The notes below the pieces were generated by a model. The model saw only the letters and a list, made by a program, of their open reading frames with translations. It ran no database searches and had not been told where the DNA came from. A stretch of DNA of 64,000 nucleotides from Cinnamomum chago. Lineage: Eukaryota; Streptophyta; Magnoliopsida; Laurales; Lauraceae. The stretch spans positions 130,955,001 through 131,019,000 of the forward strand of contig CP142453.1 in NCBI GenBank assembly GCA_038049695.1, written 5' to 3'. Made by a program: the position numbers and the translations under genes. Positions 11,201-21,400 of the stretch are shown one piece after another (position 1 is the stretch's first letter; each line of letters begins with the position of its first letter).

Positions 11201-14200
11201 CCGACAGAAAGCACTTTCACTAAGATTTGTATGCACTCCAAATAAGACTTACAGTATTGAGAATCCCTCATCACAACCACTCATTTCTTTAAGAACCATG
11301 AAACTAAAAGAAACTCCTACATCTTTGGACAATGACTCTACAAAAAAATTCATGCAAGACATCCTGCCACCTGTTGAAATTTTGGGGGGGAAAATCCATG
11401 GGAAACCCATCCAATCCAAGTGCACGTTTGCCACTAATATTTTGGGGAAAAAAGGAAAGAAAACATACACTCACCTTCTCCTCCAAGGGACTACAAAATC
11501 TAAGAGGTAAAGACACTTGCAGACATACTGAGATGAATTCCACGCCTTCTAGAGATGACTACAGATGATTCTCCTCGGGATACAAAGATGCATAAAAATC
11601 CACTCGCACTCAATATCAATTATCAACACTACTCTTTCAAAAAATACCCCTATCTTCCAAAGCTTGGACTAACAATTGAAATTTGTGTTTCATAATTTCT
11701 CATCAAGTTCCAATATTATGGCGTTTAACATGTACTTGATGTGATGAATCGAAACATAGTTGGACTTAATGCTTTGGAAAAACAATGATGATGTATTTGC
11801 CCATGAATCGGAATGGTTCAGAAGTAGGAAAACACATCAGGGAGATACAGTTTTTCCAATTTTTCCACCCCAAATCAATATAAAATTTTAGTGATATGAA
11901 AGGCCTAAAAACAGCATCCACCTATTTTAGTTACTGATTACTGGGCTACCAAATGGACAAAGGGGTAACTTTCCATTCTACCAAAACACAAAACCACTTG
12001 TGAAATGCAGGGTACATCATCATCATCATCATTGAAGCCTCATCCCAGCTCCATCTAAATGCAATGTTCCTATCCCAAAAAAAAAAAAAAAGGCCTTCAT
12101 TAGAGAATACAGATTATTGTTCTCGCTATTTAATTCATCCTGCACTTGCACTTTCACTCATGAATCAGAATAACTTCATACATATGCTCCACGTGCATTG
12201 ACATGTTTCTATTGGACTAAGACCCTTTATGTCAATAATACAAAACTTGTCTTTGTGGGCATCGTTTCATTCCACACAAGCACAAAAGAAAGAAAATGGT
12301 ATGCAACGATGAGTTTGGATGCCCACTAAAATGCATATCGTTCAGTGTTCTACGGAATATATGGTTGTTCAGGAAATTGTAAGACCCCGATGAAGCGCAC
12401 CTGGTGTATATAAGGCCCCTATCATCCACTTGCCTTTCTAGTGGTTACATGACATGTTTAGTTACACATTCATAAGGATGTACCATGCGCATCCTCTTCA
12501 TTATTTCTTGTTTTTATTTATTTTGAGCATATTTAATACTTTGACTGGTTAGCTGGGAATTTAAGCTACGTGGGTGCTTCATATATTTTTTACTTAATCT
12601 ACAATTAAATGGTAGGATTAATACATCTCAAGCAAAGATCAGTAGACAATATGTGTTTTAAGCTATGATGCATGGATACGGCAAGGACACGTCGTAGACA
12701 TGGCAGGGATACGGATTTTACACATAAAAAGTGAAGTATCGGATATGATACGACACGATACGTTGCCCATTTTGAAGTATCCGTGCATCATAGGTTTTAA
12801 GGCTGGTTTATCCCATGCAAAATGTAAGTATTCGATCGGATGGGGTTGGATATTCATACTGTTGCTTTATTGGAGTGATTATAGTTTCTTCTTCAAAGGT
12901 TAAGAAGTGAAACATAACCACCATTAAGCACAAAATCCTGGCCTTGGCTTCATGTTCACATGATTTCCCATGACTTTCCCCTTTCGAATATCTGCTTGAC
13001 CCATAGTGGCATGGGGGAACTTGCATTGCAATCGAGGGAAATCCTAAAGCAATATTCGTCAACCACATCATATGTGAGATTCAATCATCCCCAATCCCTT
13101 CCACCCCCAACTCTTCTCTTCCCTCCTGGCCTTGGTTTTTTGTTCAGCTAGCTTTCCTTCGGTTTCTCTTCCAATGTTTGCTCCCCCCATATTTTTCTGT
13201 TTTCGCCTAGTATGGCTTCCAATCTTCTGTTTTCACGTGTTTCAAGGTACGTCCAACTCCAACCATAGGTTTCAGGATGTGGGGACAAACCAAATGCACT
13301 ATAATTAGTAAATTTTGAATGTCATTTCATTTGCGCTCAAGTGTGAACATGAAATGAATGTGGCAAACAGGGAGCAAGTAGTATTGGAATCAAATACGCC
13401 GGTTCGGGCCAATTCCTAATAATCCAGCATACATGTGATGTGCCAAACATCTCCTTGATTAAATGTTATAACTCACCAAACCCACACAAAACGCAGTAAT
13501 CAGAGCTCAGGAGAAAACAAAAGAAAAGGAAGTTTGAAGTACCTTGATGAGAGGTGGATCATCCACACGAATGACAAGCACTCCAACGACCATTACATAC
13601 ATCCCTACACAAAATCGAGCCCCAAAAAACAAAAATGCTATCAAGTTGAGAATCTCAGTTCTTCCTACGCAAAATCGAACCCCAGAAAACAAAAATGCTA
13701 TCAAGTTGAGAATCTCAGTTCTTCCTACGCAAAATCGAACCCCAGAAAACAAAAATGCTATCAAGTTGAGAATCTCAGTTCTTCCTACGCAAAATCGAAC
13801 CCCAGAAAACAAAAATGCTATCAAGTTGAGAATCTCAGTTCTTCCTACACAAAATCGAACCCCAGAAAACGAAAATGCTATCGAGTTGAGAATCTCAGTT
13901 CTTCCTATTGATGATTTGGGGATGTGGACGATCAGATTCAGACCTGACTTCCACTCATGTAGCCGAAACTCGTTCGACAGGGAGAGCTCGACAACGCTGC
14001 TTCCATCGTCTAAAATGAACTGCCCTTCCTCCGAACCCGACACCAAAACGCCCTGCACTGCAAAAAATCAAATATCGTAACGGAGATGAAACCTTAAAAA
14101 ACATCCGTTCCTAACTGAGAAGAAAAAATGAGTAAAGAACGAGTACCTGCAACCAGGCGCGCTGGAATAGGATGGAGCCGATGGTCATGGCGGATGAGGA

Positions 14201-14272
14201 GGAAGGGGTTTGGCGGGCGTGCTTGAGCTGCCCGCAGAAGAGCTTCAGAGCCGCCAGGTTAAAATCCATCAT
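8274..14272 (-). CDS. RMI2: RecQ-mediated genome instability protein 2 (RMI2)
   Basis: Four exons: 14272-14147, 14052-13944, 13604-13543 and 8381-8274, giving 134 aa. Visible blocks are MMDFNLAALKLFCGQLK, FQRAWLQ joined to GVLVSG, ILDDGSSVVELSLSNEF, EWKSG joined to MYVMVVG, PPLIK joined to VHKIVDLS, and REAMWHLEVIEAYKLFY before TGA. This matches the plant RMI2 family in order and length. RMI2 is an OB-fold protein that binds RMI1 in the RecQ helicase-Top3 complex, which dissolves double Holliday junctions; that role is family knowledge. All introns are GT-AG and the phases agree. Intron 1 ends in tandem acceptors (GCAGTGCAG); only the second keeps frame. Intron 2 (13943-13605, 339 bp) is a stop-free 60-bp repeat array. 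Intron 3 is 5.2 kb and holds LINE remnants. A second ATG at 14269 could also start the protein. The product is clear; the exact start is less so. Confidence 0.9.
9108..9272. repeat. Possible LTR fragment in RMI2 intron 3
   Basis: A purine-rich stretch (GAGAGAGAAAAA-like, then AAGGAAGGGAAGAG) is followed by a TATATATAATTGGG box and an end reading TAGTCCTAACA. This is the composition of many plant Copia LTRs. No partner LTR, primer-binding site or coding region was found, so the call is tentative. Confidence 0.25.
9290..9406 (+). mobile_element. LINE 3' end remnant
   Basis: The stretch ending CTTTTGATCAATAGAAATTACC and then TTTAAAAAAAAAA looks like the 3' UTR and A-tail of a plant L1-type LINE. 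The coding part upstream is absent. It lies in the last intron of RMI2, in the sense opposite to the gene. Confidence 0.35.
10750..11545 (-). pseudogene. LINE reverse-transcriptase remnant in RMI2 intron 3
   Basis: On the minus strand, RALGLDGFPMDFPPQNF at about 11390-11440 resembles the K(A)xGPDGF motif that opens plant LINE reverse transcriptase. Further along, GLWHGSTCSSIFFRIVAKSL at about 10830-10900 is a decayed form of the [15 protein letters not shown] motif. They are in the right order but in separate frames with stops between, so the element is dead. It has the same orientation as RMI2 and helps explain the 5.2-kb intron. Confidence 0.6.
12664..12794. mobile_element. Small MITE with TATGATGCATGGATAC ends
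   Basis: The left end TATGATGCATGGATAC is matched in inverse by GTATCCGTGCATCATA at the right end, 131 bp in all. The interior contains repeated GATACG words. Related ends occur at about 24929-25286 and 35308 in this window, so it is a family. It lies in RMI2 intron 3. No coding capacity. Confidence 0.55.
13605..13906 (-). repeat. 60-bp tandem repeat (5 copies) filling RMI2 intron 2
   Basis: Five almost identical 60-bp units follow one another; several are exact copies over the full unit. On the gene strand each unit contains CTCAAC (a plausible branch site), a T-rich run and TTTTGCGTAG, a plausible acceptor. The copy next to exon 3 ends TTTTGTGTAG. Because the unit is 60 bp and has no stop on the gene strand, the array is open through the intron. 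The plus-strand frames are open too, which creates the ORFs of 125 and 178 codons seen there; these are not genes. Confidence 0.9.
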
Positions 14273-17114
14273 AGGGTTTGTGCAAAGGGAAATGATATTT
14301 TTGGGTGCTCCTGAGTCGATCCGTATCGGCTTTGATGCGCTGCGTTACGATTTACGAATGTGTGTTTTAACAATTTAACTTGAAGCGAGATCGTTTGGCT
14401 TGGCGGGCCTTTGCCGTTCGATGCGATTTGGAATTTGAGAGCTTTCCATCCTTTTGGCGCATTTTGTAAGGAAGGACACCAAGGGAAATTTTTTTTTGTT
14501 TTTCAGATTTCCAAAAATTCATGTTAGGAGTATTTTTAATTCTTCAAAAGTTATCCCCTCAATTGGAATTTCAAAATTTTTTTTAATGGAAGATTTGAAA
14601 TTCAACAAATGGTAACGAGAGTGAAATTCTAAAAATTTAAAAAGTTTCTTTTTGTGTAGTGGAAATTTGAAACTCTAATGAAATAAATACGGCATTTCAA
14701 ATGCGGGAACAATATATCACATCATGTCTAAAAAAAACCTCCAACCTCCCAAATTCTAGTCATAGATTACAATAAATAAACATGCCCGAATATTTGAATA
14801 GTATTTTTTCATTAAAAATCCCTAAAAAAAATTCGCAATTCTTTCAATCGTGTGTATTTTCATAAAAATATATATATGAAAATTTATAAAAATATCCTTC
14901 TATCATTTTTTTTATTTTAATTTAACAAATTATTCAAGAGAAACGATCAAGTTCAACCCAAATGATTTGTTGGAGCCACTTATGTCATGTATGGTTAAAA
15001 GGAGATTTCATATGGCTAAAAATGTAATTTTATTAGATGGTTATGATCATCAATAATTTTGAGAAGTAAAGAGGTTAAGAAAAGAGGAAAACATGTTGGA
15101 AGGGAATGGTACGTTTATTATTTCTCAAAAAAAAATATGGAGAGGACTTTATTGAAATAATTGTGGAAACAAATTTAAAACTTTTTTGAAATATTCAATT
15201 CTTCATGTCTTTTCTTGAGAACGAGCCAAGAATTTTATACCTTTTTAAAAAATTTCCATAAATAAATGAATGCTAGTACACTTGTGAACATATTAGCATG
15301 AGAAAGTAAAATTAACTCTTGCGTGTAACCCACAAAATTTTGTTCACTTCTTTTTTCATCCTCTTCAAATTTATTGAATTTATATAGTTTTTGTGTTATT
15401 TTTCTTAACTTAAGAGGGTTTTTTTTTTCAAAAAAAAAAGTTTAGATACGTGGGTGTGTGATTGTATTTGCGTGCTTTTCAAATCTAGATTATTCAAATT
15501 TGATTTTATTTTAGGTACGACCCATTTTCATTTAATTTGCCATTTTGTTTTCCCTTATTTGATCAAATGATTTATAAATATTCAAATATATTCTCTGTCA
15601 ACTGTGGAAATTTTGTCTCTCTTTCTTTTTCATTATGGATGAAGAATGGGTTCTCAATAGCAAAAATCAGAAATCTATCACCAAAACAATTGACATAGTA
15701 GTTAACATTACACCCAAATGCTTATCTTATTAGCGTCTCGTTCTTTGTCTCTCAAAAGTCTATAGCCATTTTCAATATTTTCTAGTTAACATTTCTTTAT
15801 TATAATGCGTTCTTATCCATCAATGGGATTAGGTTTGCGACAATTCTATTGATACTCATCTTATTATGAGTAGCCCGTACATTGATAATTAAGTACATGT
15901 TTATTAGCTAGATAAACTTCGCAAACTTTCCAGCCCACAAGAATTGGATCCCTAGTTAAGAATATCAATGGGCCAAGTTGGACTAGATCTACACTTAGTT
16001 TCATGCTTGGCCTAACAACACTCAAAATGGGGATCCTAATTATAGGTTTAGGCCCTTTTTATAAATGTAGAAACTTAAGCCATCGAACACGGATAAAAGA
16101 AAAAGGACCAAATTAAAAATTGATGCATTTTGTCATTTATTAAAACAAAAATAAAGACTTTTGACTTAAAAAAAGAAAGATGATGAATACTGTCGTTTAG
16201 CAATATGGGAAAGTAATATTTATTTAGTTTTTTGTTAAAAAGTAAAGACTTTTTTAAATTTTTTAAAAAATTATGCTCTTTTACTTAAACCCCTTTCATT
16301 TATTATATATTGACATGACTTTCATCAAATGTTAAAAACCTTGCTTCGAGTAAAGAAACAAATTATATGGAAATTTATAAAAAGTGTAATTTTGCCCAAA
16401 AAAGTACATTTAAAAAATGGCTTATTTTGAAAAAATTCAAAAAATCAATCTCCCATTTCACCAAAAGACAAAAAATCCTCTTTTTTTTTCAAAAAAAGTG
16501 AAAAAATTCATCCACATGCCCCAAAAACGAAGAAAGTAAAAAAGATGGAAATTTATAAAAGGAAGATATTCAAATGAGAACTAGTTCGACTCATCAAAAT
16601 CTAGCAACCAAGAGGAAATCCCCTCAGTCACTAATCCCAGTGAATGGCATACATCCAAATGAACCGAACCATTGGATCGATGGTTGAATATGAAACCATT
16701 AAACTTGTGGGTCACGAATGAAGGGTTTAGGGTCAAACTTGATATTTAGAGTGGTCTCACATAGATCTTTTCATCCCCTGGTCTCATACCCAAATGTGTG
16801 TCCCATAAAAAAGTTCTCATATAATACGTGAGAACCAATTATCACATGAATATCATCCAACTTTTTAATAAAAAAAAGTGTGATTTTTGCCAAAAAGTAA
16901 TTTTTTTTTAAATGGGCTATTTCGAAAAAATTCAAAAAGTCACTCTCCCATTTCACCAAAAGACAAAAAAATCCTCCTCCTCTTGTTTTTTTCCAAAAAA
17001 ATGAGAAAGTTCACCCCACATGCCCCAAAAACGACAAAAAAATAAAGAAGATGGATTTTAAAATTATGTATATTTTTTGATAAGACTCTTTTTCATTAAA
17101 TGGTGATGATTCAC
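14273..17114. other. AT-rich spacer between divergent RMI2 and UPL7
   Basis: No coding sequence is recognisable. The first few hundred bases should hold the RMI2 promoter and 5' UTR. The rest is very AT-rich with many poly-A and poly-T runs. A diverged direct repeat is present at about 16380-16552 and 16873-17053. Confidence 0.6.
16380..17053. repeat. Pair of direct repeats of about 175 bp
   Basis: Both copies (about 16380-16552 and 16873-17053) contain TCTCCCATTTCACCAAAAGA, a run of C/T, and ACATGCCCCAAAAACGA followed by AAGATGG. The 320-bp interval between them has no coding sequence. They could be LTRs of a very small element, but no primer-binding site or polypurine tract was seen, so they are listed only as repeats. 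Confidence 0.5.
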
Positions 17115-17117
17115 TTA

Positions 17118-18184
17118 GGGCATGTTTGAGTAGCCAATTTCCACGGAAAAGGTTGTAGTTTTATGTGTTTGGTGCGGCAGTTTTCATGTGTTTGGTGCGG
17201 AAAACTTCTTTTTCATGTGTTTGGTGCGGCAGTTTTCCGCGGAAATGCTTTTTCGCCACGTCAGTTTTTTCCTTCCTAACCATGGAAATAGGCTTCCTAT
17301 GGAGGGTATGAGAAGTCCATTTCCACGGAAAACCGACCCCCCAATTTCCTCTCTCTCACCCTCACTCCACCCAACCACCCTCTTTCTTCCTCTTCCCCTC
17401 CCAACCCCACCCACCCCACACACATACCAACCCACCAACCCAATAGTTTTCACTAAAAGTGGTTTTCACTAAGGGCACGTTTGTGTACACACCCTTTCCG
17501 CGAAAAGAGGAAATTGTCACGTCAGCAAATTCCATATAAATAAAAACCTCGGAAAAGGATTTCCGTAGAATTTAGAAATTCATGTTTGGTGTAAAAAGAG
17601 TTTCCTCATTGAATTGGTGCAGATGTTGTTTGGTGCGACTGTGGATTCCTTATAGAAAATCAAAATTTCTTATTTGGTGATATAATTTTTTGAAGAAAAA
17701 TAACATAACATGTATATTATTTATTTTACATTAAATAATAATTTATATAAAGAAATAAAAAATGAAAAAGTTATAGGGTTTTTGGGTTGAAATAGACAAG
17801 AGTGAGGAAAAGAGGGAGAAGTTTTCCGAGGAAAACCATTTCCCATACCCCCCATGGGAAACCCATTTCCACAATTATCAAGGAAAATGCTGACGAGGCA
17901 GGAAAGTATTTCCGCGGAATTGTTCCGCACCAAACGCCGGAAAAATGGGTTTTCCGAGGAAAAACGCAAACTTTTCCGCGGAAAAGTGTTACACAAACAT
18001 GCCCTAAAGAAATCCATAGTTGCACAAAACAACATTAGCACTAATTCATCGAGGAAAACCTTTTTGCACCAAACATAAAATTTTGACTTCCGCGGAAAAA
18101 CTTTTCTAAAAAATTTAAAACCCATGAATTTTGATGATGTGGCAATTTCCAATTTCCTCAAAAATTACATGTACAGACGTGCCC
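17118..18184. mobile_element. Tourist-like MITE (outer copy, interrupted)
   Basis: The left end GGGCATGTTTGAGTAG and the right end (reverse complement GGGCACGTCTGTACATG) are each flanked by TTA (17115-17117 and 18185-18187). This is the TIR and TSD type of Tourist/PIF-Harbinger MITEs. The interior is rich in TTCCRCGGAA palindromes. A second member of the family sits inside it; without that insertion and its TSD the element is 532 bp. Confidence 0.7.
17473..18004. mobile_element. Tourist-like MITE (inner copy)
   Basis: The left end GGGCACGTTTGTGTACAC and the right end (reverse complement GGGCATGTTTGTGTAACAC) are flanked by TAA at 17470-17472 and 18005-18007. The element is 532 bp, the same as the outer copy, and has the same TTCCGCGGAA palindromes. 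The short ORFs here on both strands are by-products of these palindromes. Confidence 0.75.
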
Positions 18185-18458
18185 TTAAATTATACGTCAC
18201 CATCTTTGCCAAAAGATTCAAGCCGATGCAATCCTAAATTGCATGTTCATACATCGGTCGATCTAAAGACACGGCAGAGCCGGACATTCGACAGCCCTAG
18301 TTCCCTTCGCCAGCCCCGCTGTTTCATCTGTCACTGTCAGTCGTCAAAGACAATCAAAACACTGGTTCGAAGTCGAACGAGAGGAGAGATTTCGGGTTTG
18401 TTTCAAGTTTCACCACCAAAGTGGCGTTGCCGGGGCTCTGGCTTTGGCGTCGAATCCA

Positions 18459-21400
18459 ATGTCTGCCCCTAAGAAACAGCCTCAGGTAATGTTACCTTCT
18501 CCCTTCCATCTTCTAAAATTCAATTCTGTGAGTCTTCTGCAGAAAAAAGGGGCTCCTCCCCCAATCTAGGGTTTCGACTAAATCATAAATCACACCTGGT
18601 GCGGTCGAATTCCAGTAATCTCCATTGTAATCAGATCGAATTATGATCACAGTACTTGCAGTCGAGTTCGAACCATTAGAATTTGAACGGAACGAATTAC
18701 AATTGTAATGGATCTAAATCTGTAGAAATCTCGAACTCCTGCGCGTGATGTGTATATATCCGTATGCATGTGAATCAAAGATTGTAGGTTGAACTTCTTG
18801 TTATGTAAGGTCTTCTGTATGTGATATGGCGAAGCAGGTATCGTTGAGAGGAGCGAGCGCGAAGGAGATTACAAGGGACCTTCTCCTGGAGAAGGTTCTG
18901 CATGAAAGAGAGCTACGGAATTACGCCAGACGTGCTGAGGCTGCGGCGCTCTTCATTCAGGTTTCTGCCTCATACTCGAAATATCTCTGTTGAAAGCATA
19001 AATTCTGCTTTTTTTTTCCCTTCCTCTTTGGTCACTTAGAATTCAAGGAATGACTGTACTTCCATGCATTGAGCTTGAAAGGAGATAAATGCTGGCATCA
19101 GCATTAAGTTTCATTTTTGAATCAACATGCTTTTTTTTTTTTTTTCTAGTGATCTTCACATTTTCTTTGCAGCTTGCCGATTGAGATGTTTTGATGCATA
19201 GCTTTTGTTGATCTCTGGTACCAATATTGCGTTGTTACTTGTTACTTGTTACTTGTTTGTGCGCTTTTAGATATTGTGAGATTAGAGATGCTGTTAAATG
19301 GAATCACTCTGAACAAAGGAATTATCTGGTCATATGCCCCTCAAGGAACATACAGTTTCCTGTAGCCCAAATTTTTTGCACTAGTGAGCCTTTATGTTGC
19401 CCTATTGGCTATTGGTATTGCATTAAAATCTCTTGCATTGGAAGATTTTTACCCTTTGATTGGACATCGGTGGCCTATAATGAATTGCTTACAGAACATG
19501 ACAGAAAAAAAAAAAAGGAGCTGAAAAGTGGATGTCTGCATCTTTCCATTCAGGTAGTTTCAGAACCGCCCCCATCCAAAGTGGTGTTCATCATGTTAAC
19601 ACTCTGGACCGCTGCAACATAAGTCCATGGGAAATTGGACACTTTATAGAATTGAACATTATCTGGGCTCTATATAGTATTGTACCCTAGAAATACTGTT
19701 TTGAACAATTCACAGTTCTAAATGTATTGTTTTCTTTCCACTCAGAGAGTCTGGAGGCGCTATTACAAGACAAAAGAGCTGGCTCGACAGCTTCAGGAAG
19801 AGTGGGAGACTCTAATTCTTCATCATAATTCTTTGATGACATGCAGATGGGTTTCTAGCAATTTACTGAGGCCTTTCCTTTTCTTTGTTAGTTTTGCATC
19901 AACTCGACACCAGAGATTGGAAATAAAAAATGTCGAGTGTATGCTTGCTTGCTTCAAGATTCTCCTTCAAAGCATTAACTCAGCGGGTACTTAAATCTCT
20001 TTCTCTCTGCTTGTGTGTGATATCTCTCCTTTGTTTATTTCATTTATTTAAAGGTACTGCCACCAAGTTAGGAGTATTTATCACACCAACCCTTAGTGCA
20101 CATGATCAAATCACCTCAAATTGAGTTTCCAGCAATTACCAATAGCTGCAACTCCTACAACACCTTAGAGATCTACAATGCTAGATTGCAGTTAAAACTG
20201 TGAGGGCAACAAATAAAGAATTATTGGCTCGTAATACAATGCTCATTTCTCTTTCATTATTTTCTAGTGATCTATTTCTAAGAACCTGTAAGCTTCTGTA
20301 GTATTGCAGCTTTTGATAAATGTTGCTCATTTGTAGGGGACTGCATATGAATTCTAGATACTTAATGGTTGTATTTAGTTTTCTTCAAAGTTCAGATTTT
20401 GTGATTTATTTTGAAACACTAATTTTTGTAACTGAGCATGTCTGGAGCTTGCAGTAGGAATCCGGTGATGAAACTGCTCATCAGTTTAGTTTTCGTGAAA
20501 TTCAGATCAACATAATGGCTAAAGGAATCCTGTTGATCTATTTTATTAAAAAATGTATGTAGCTATAAAAGAATGGCCTGCTTGGCATCCAATTCCAGGC
20601 TTGGTGAGTACTCTTCTTGTTAAGTGGCTATGCCATTTGGGTAATGCGAAGGGAGGTCCATGACGTGCAGTAATTTTATCAAAGTACCATTTTGCTAATG
20701 ATTGATAGGAGGGCCTTGTTGGCCCTTTAAACATCTAGTTTATGGGAAGCAGTAGTATGTTTTTGATAGGTTTTCTTCACTCAAATCTAGTACAGGTGTG
20801 AAAAAGGATTTGTATCCAGTTTTGGAAGGATTTTGTGATGTGGGGAGGATTGTCTAGCTGATTGTTCCCTTCATTTAGCTCCTGATGTGGGAACTCAGTT
20901 TTCTGATTCTTTGGAACTCGTGGGTGGAAAATTTACTTGGACCTTCAGTCAAAATTTATCCAAGACGAGGAAATAGACTATTACTGGCAGTGTTAAGTGC
21001 CTTTGTTTAGGGAATGTGGAGGATGGTCGTCATAGTTTTGTTCATTGCTCTTTTGCTTAAGAAGTTCAGAGTTACTTTACACAATTGTCTTGGGTTAAGT
21101 GGATGTGCCCAAAACTGCGATGTGAGATTATGAAGAGCTGGCAATATGGTTTTATTAATAAATGGGGAGCAGTGGAGCACTTCTTCTCCTTGCTCCTTGG
21201 TAGCTATAATGGGTCTCTCAGGTTGGACAAATAATCGAGTTTTTAATAAAAAATTTGATAGTCCTATTGGTGTGGCTCATAAGGCTTGGGAAAAAGTTAT
21301 TGAGTTATTGTGCTTGAGAATTTTTCTTCCCATTGCCCTGGATTAAGTATTAACCACCACCCCCCTCCCCCCCCCCCCCCCCCCCCCCGGCGCCTCCCCT

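Noticed and set aside
13605-13906. Regular 60-bp repeats resembling a CRISPR-like array
   Set aside because: There are no unique spacers; the whole 60-bp unit is repeated. It is an intronic tandem repeat in a plant gene.
13534-14080. Plus-strand ORFs of 125 and 178 codons with repeated protein units
   Set aside because: They read the antisense of the RMI2 intron repeat and exon 2. The minus strand explains the same bases by a conserved protein with correct splice sites.
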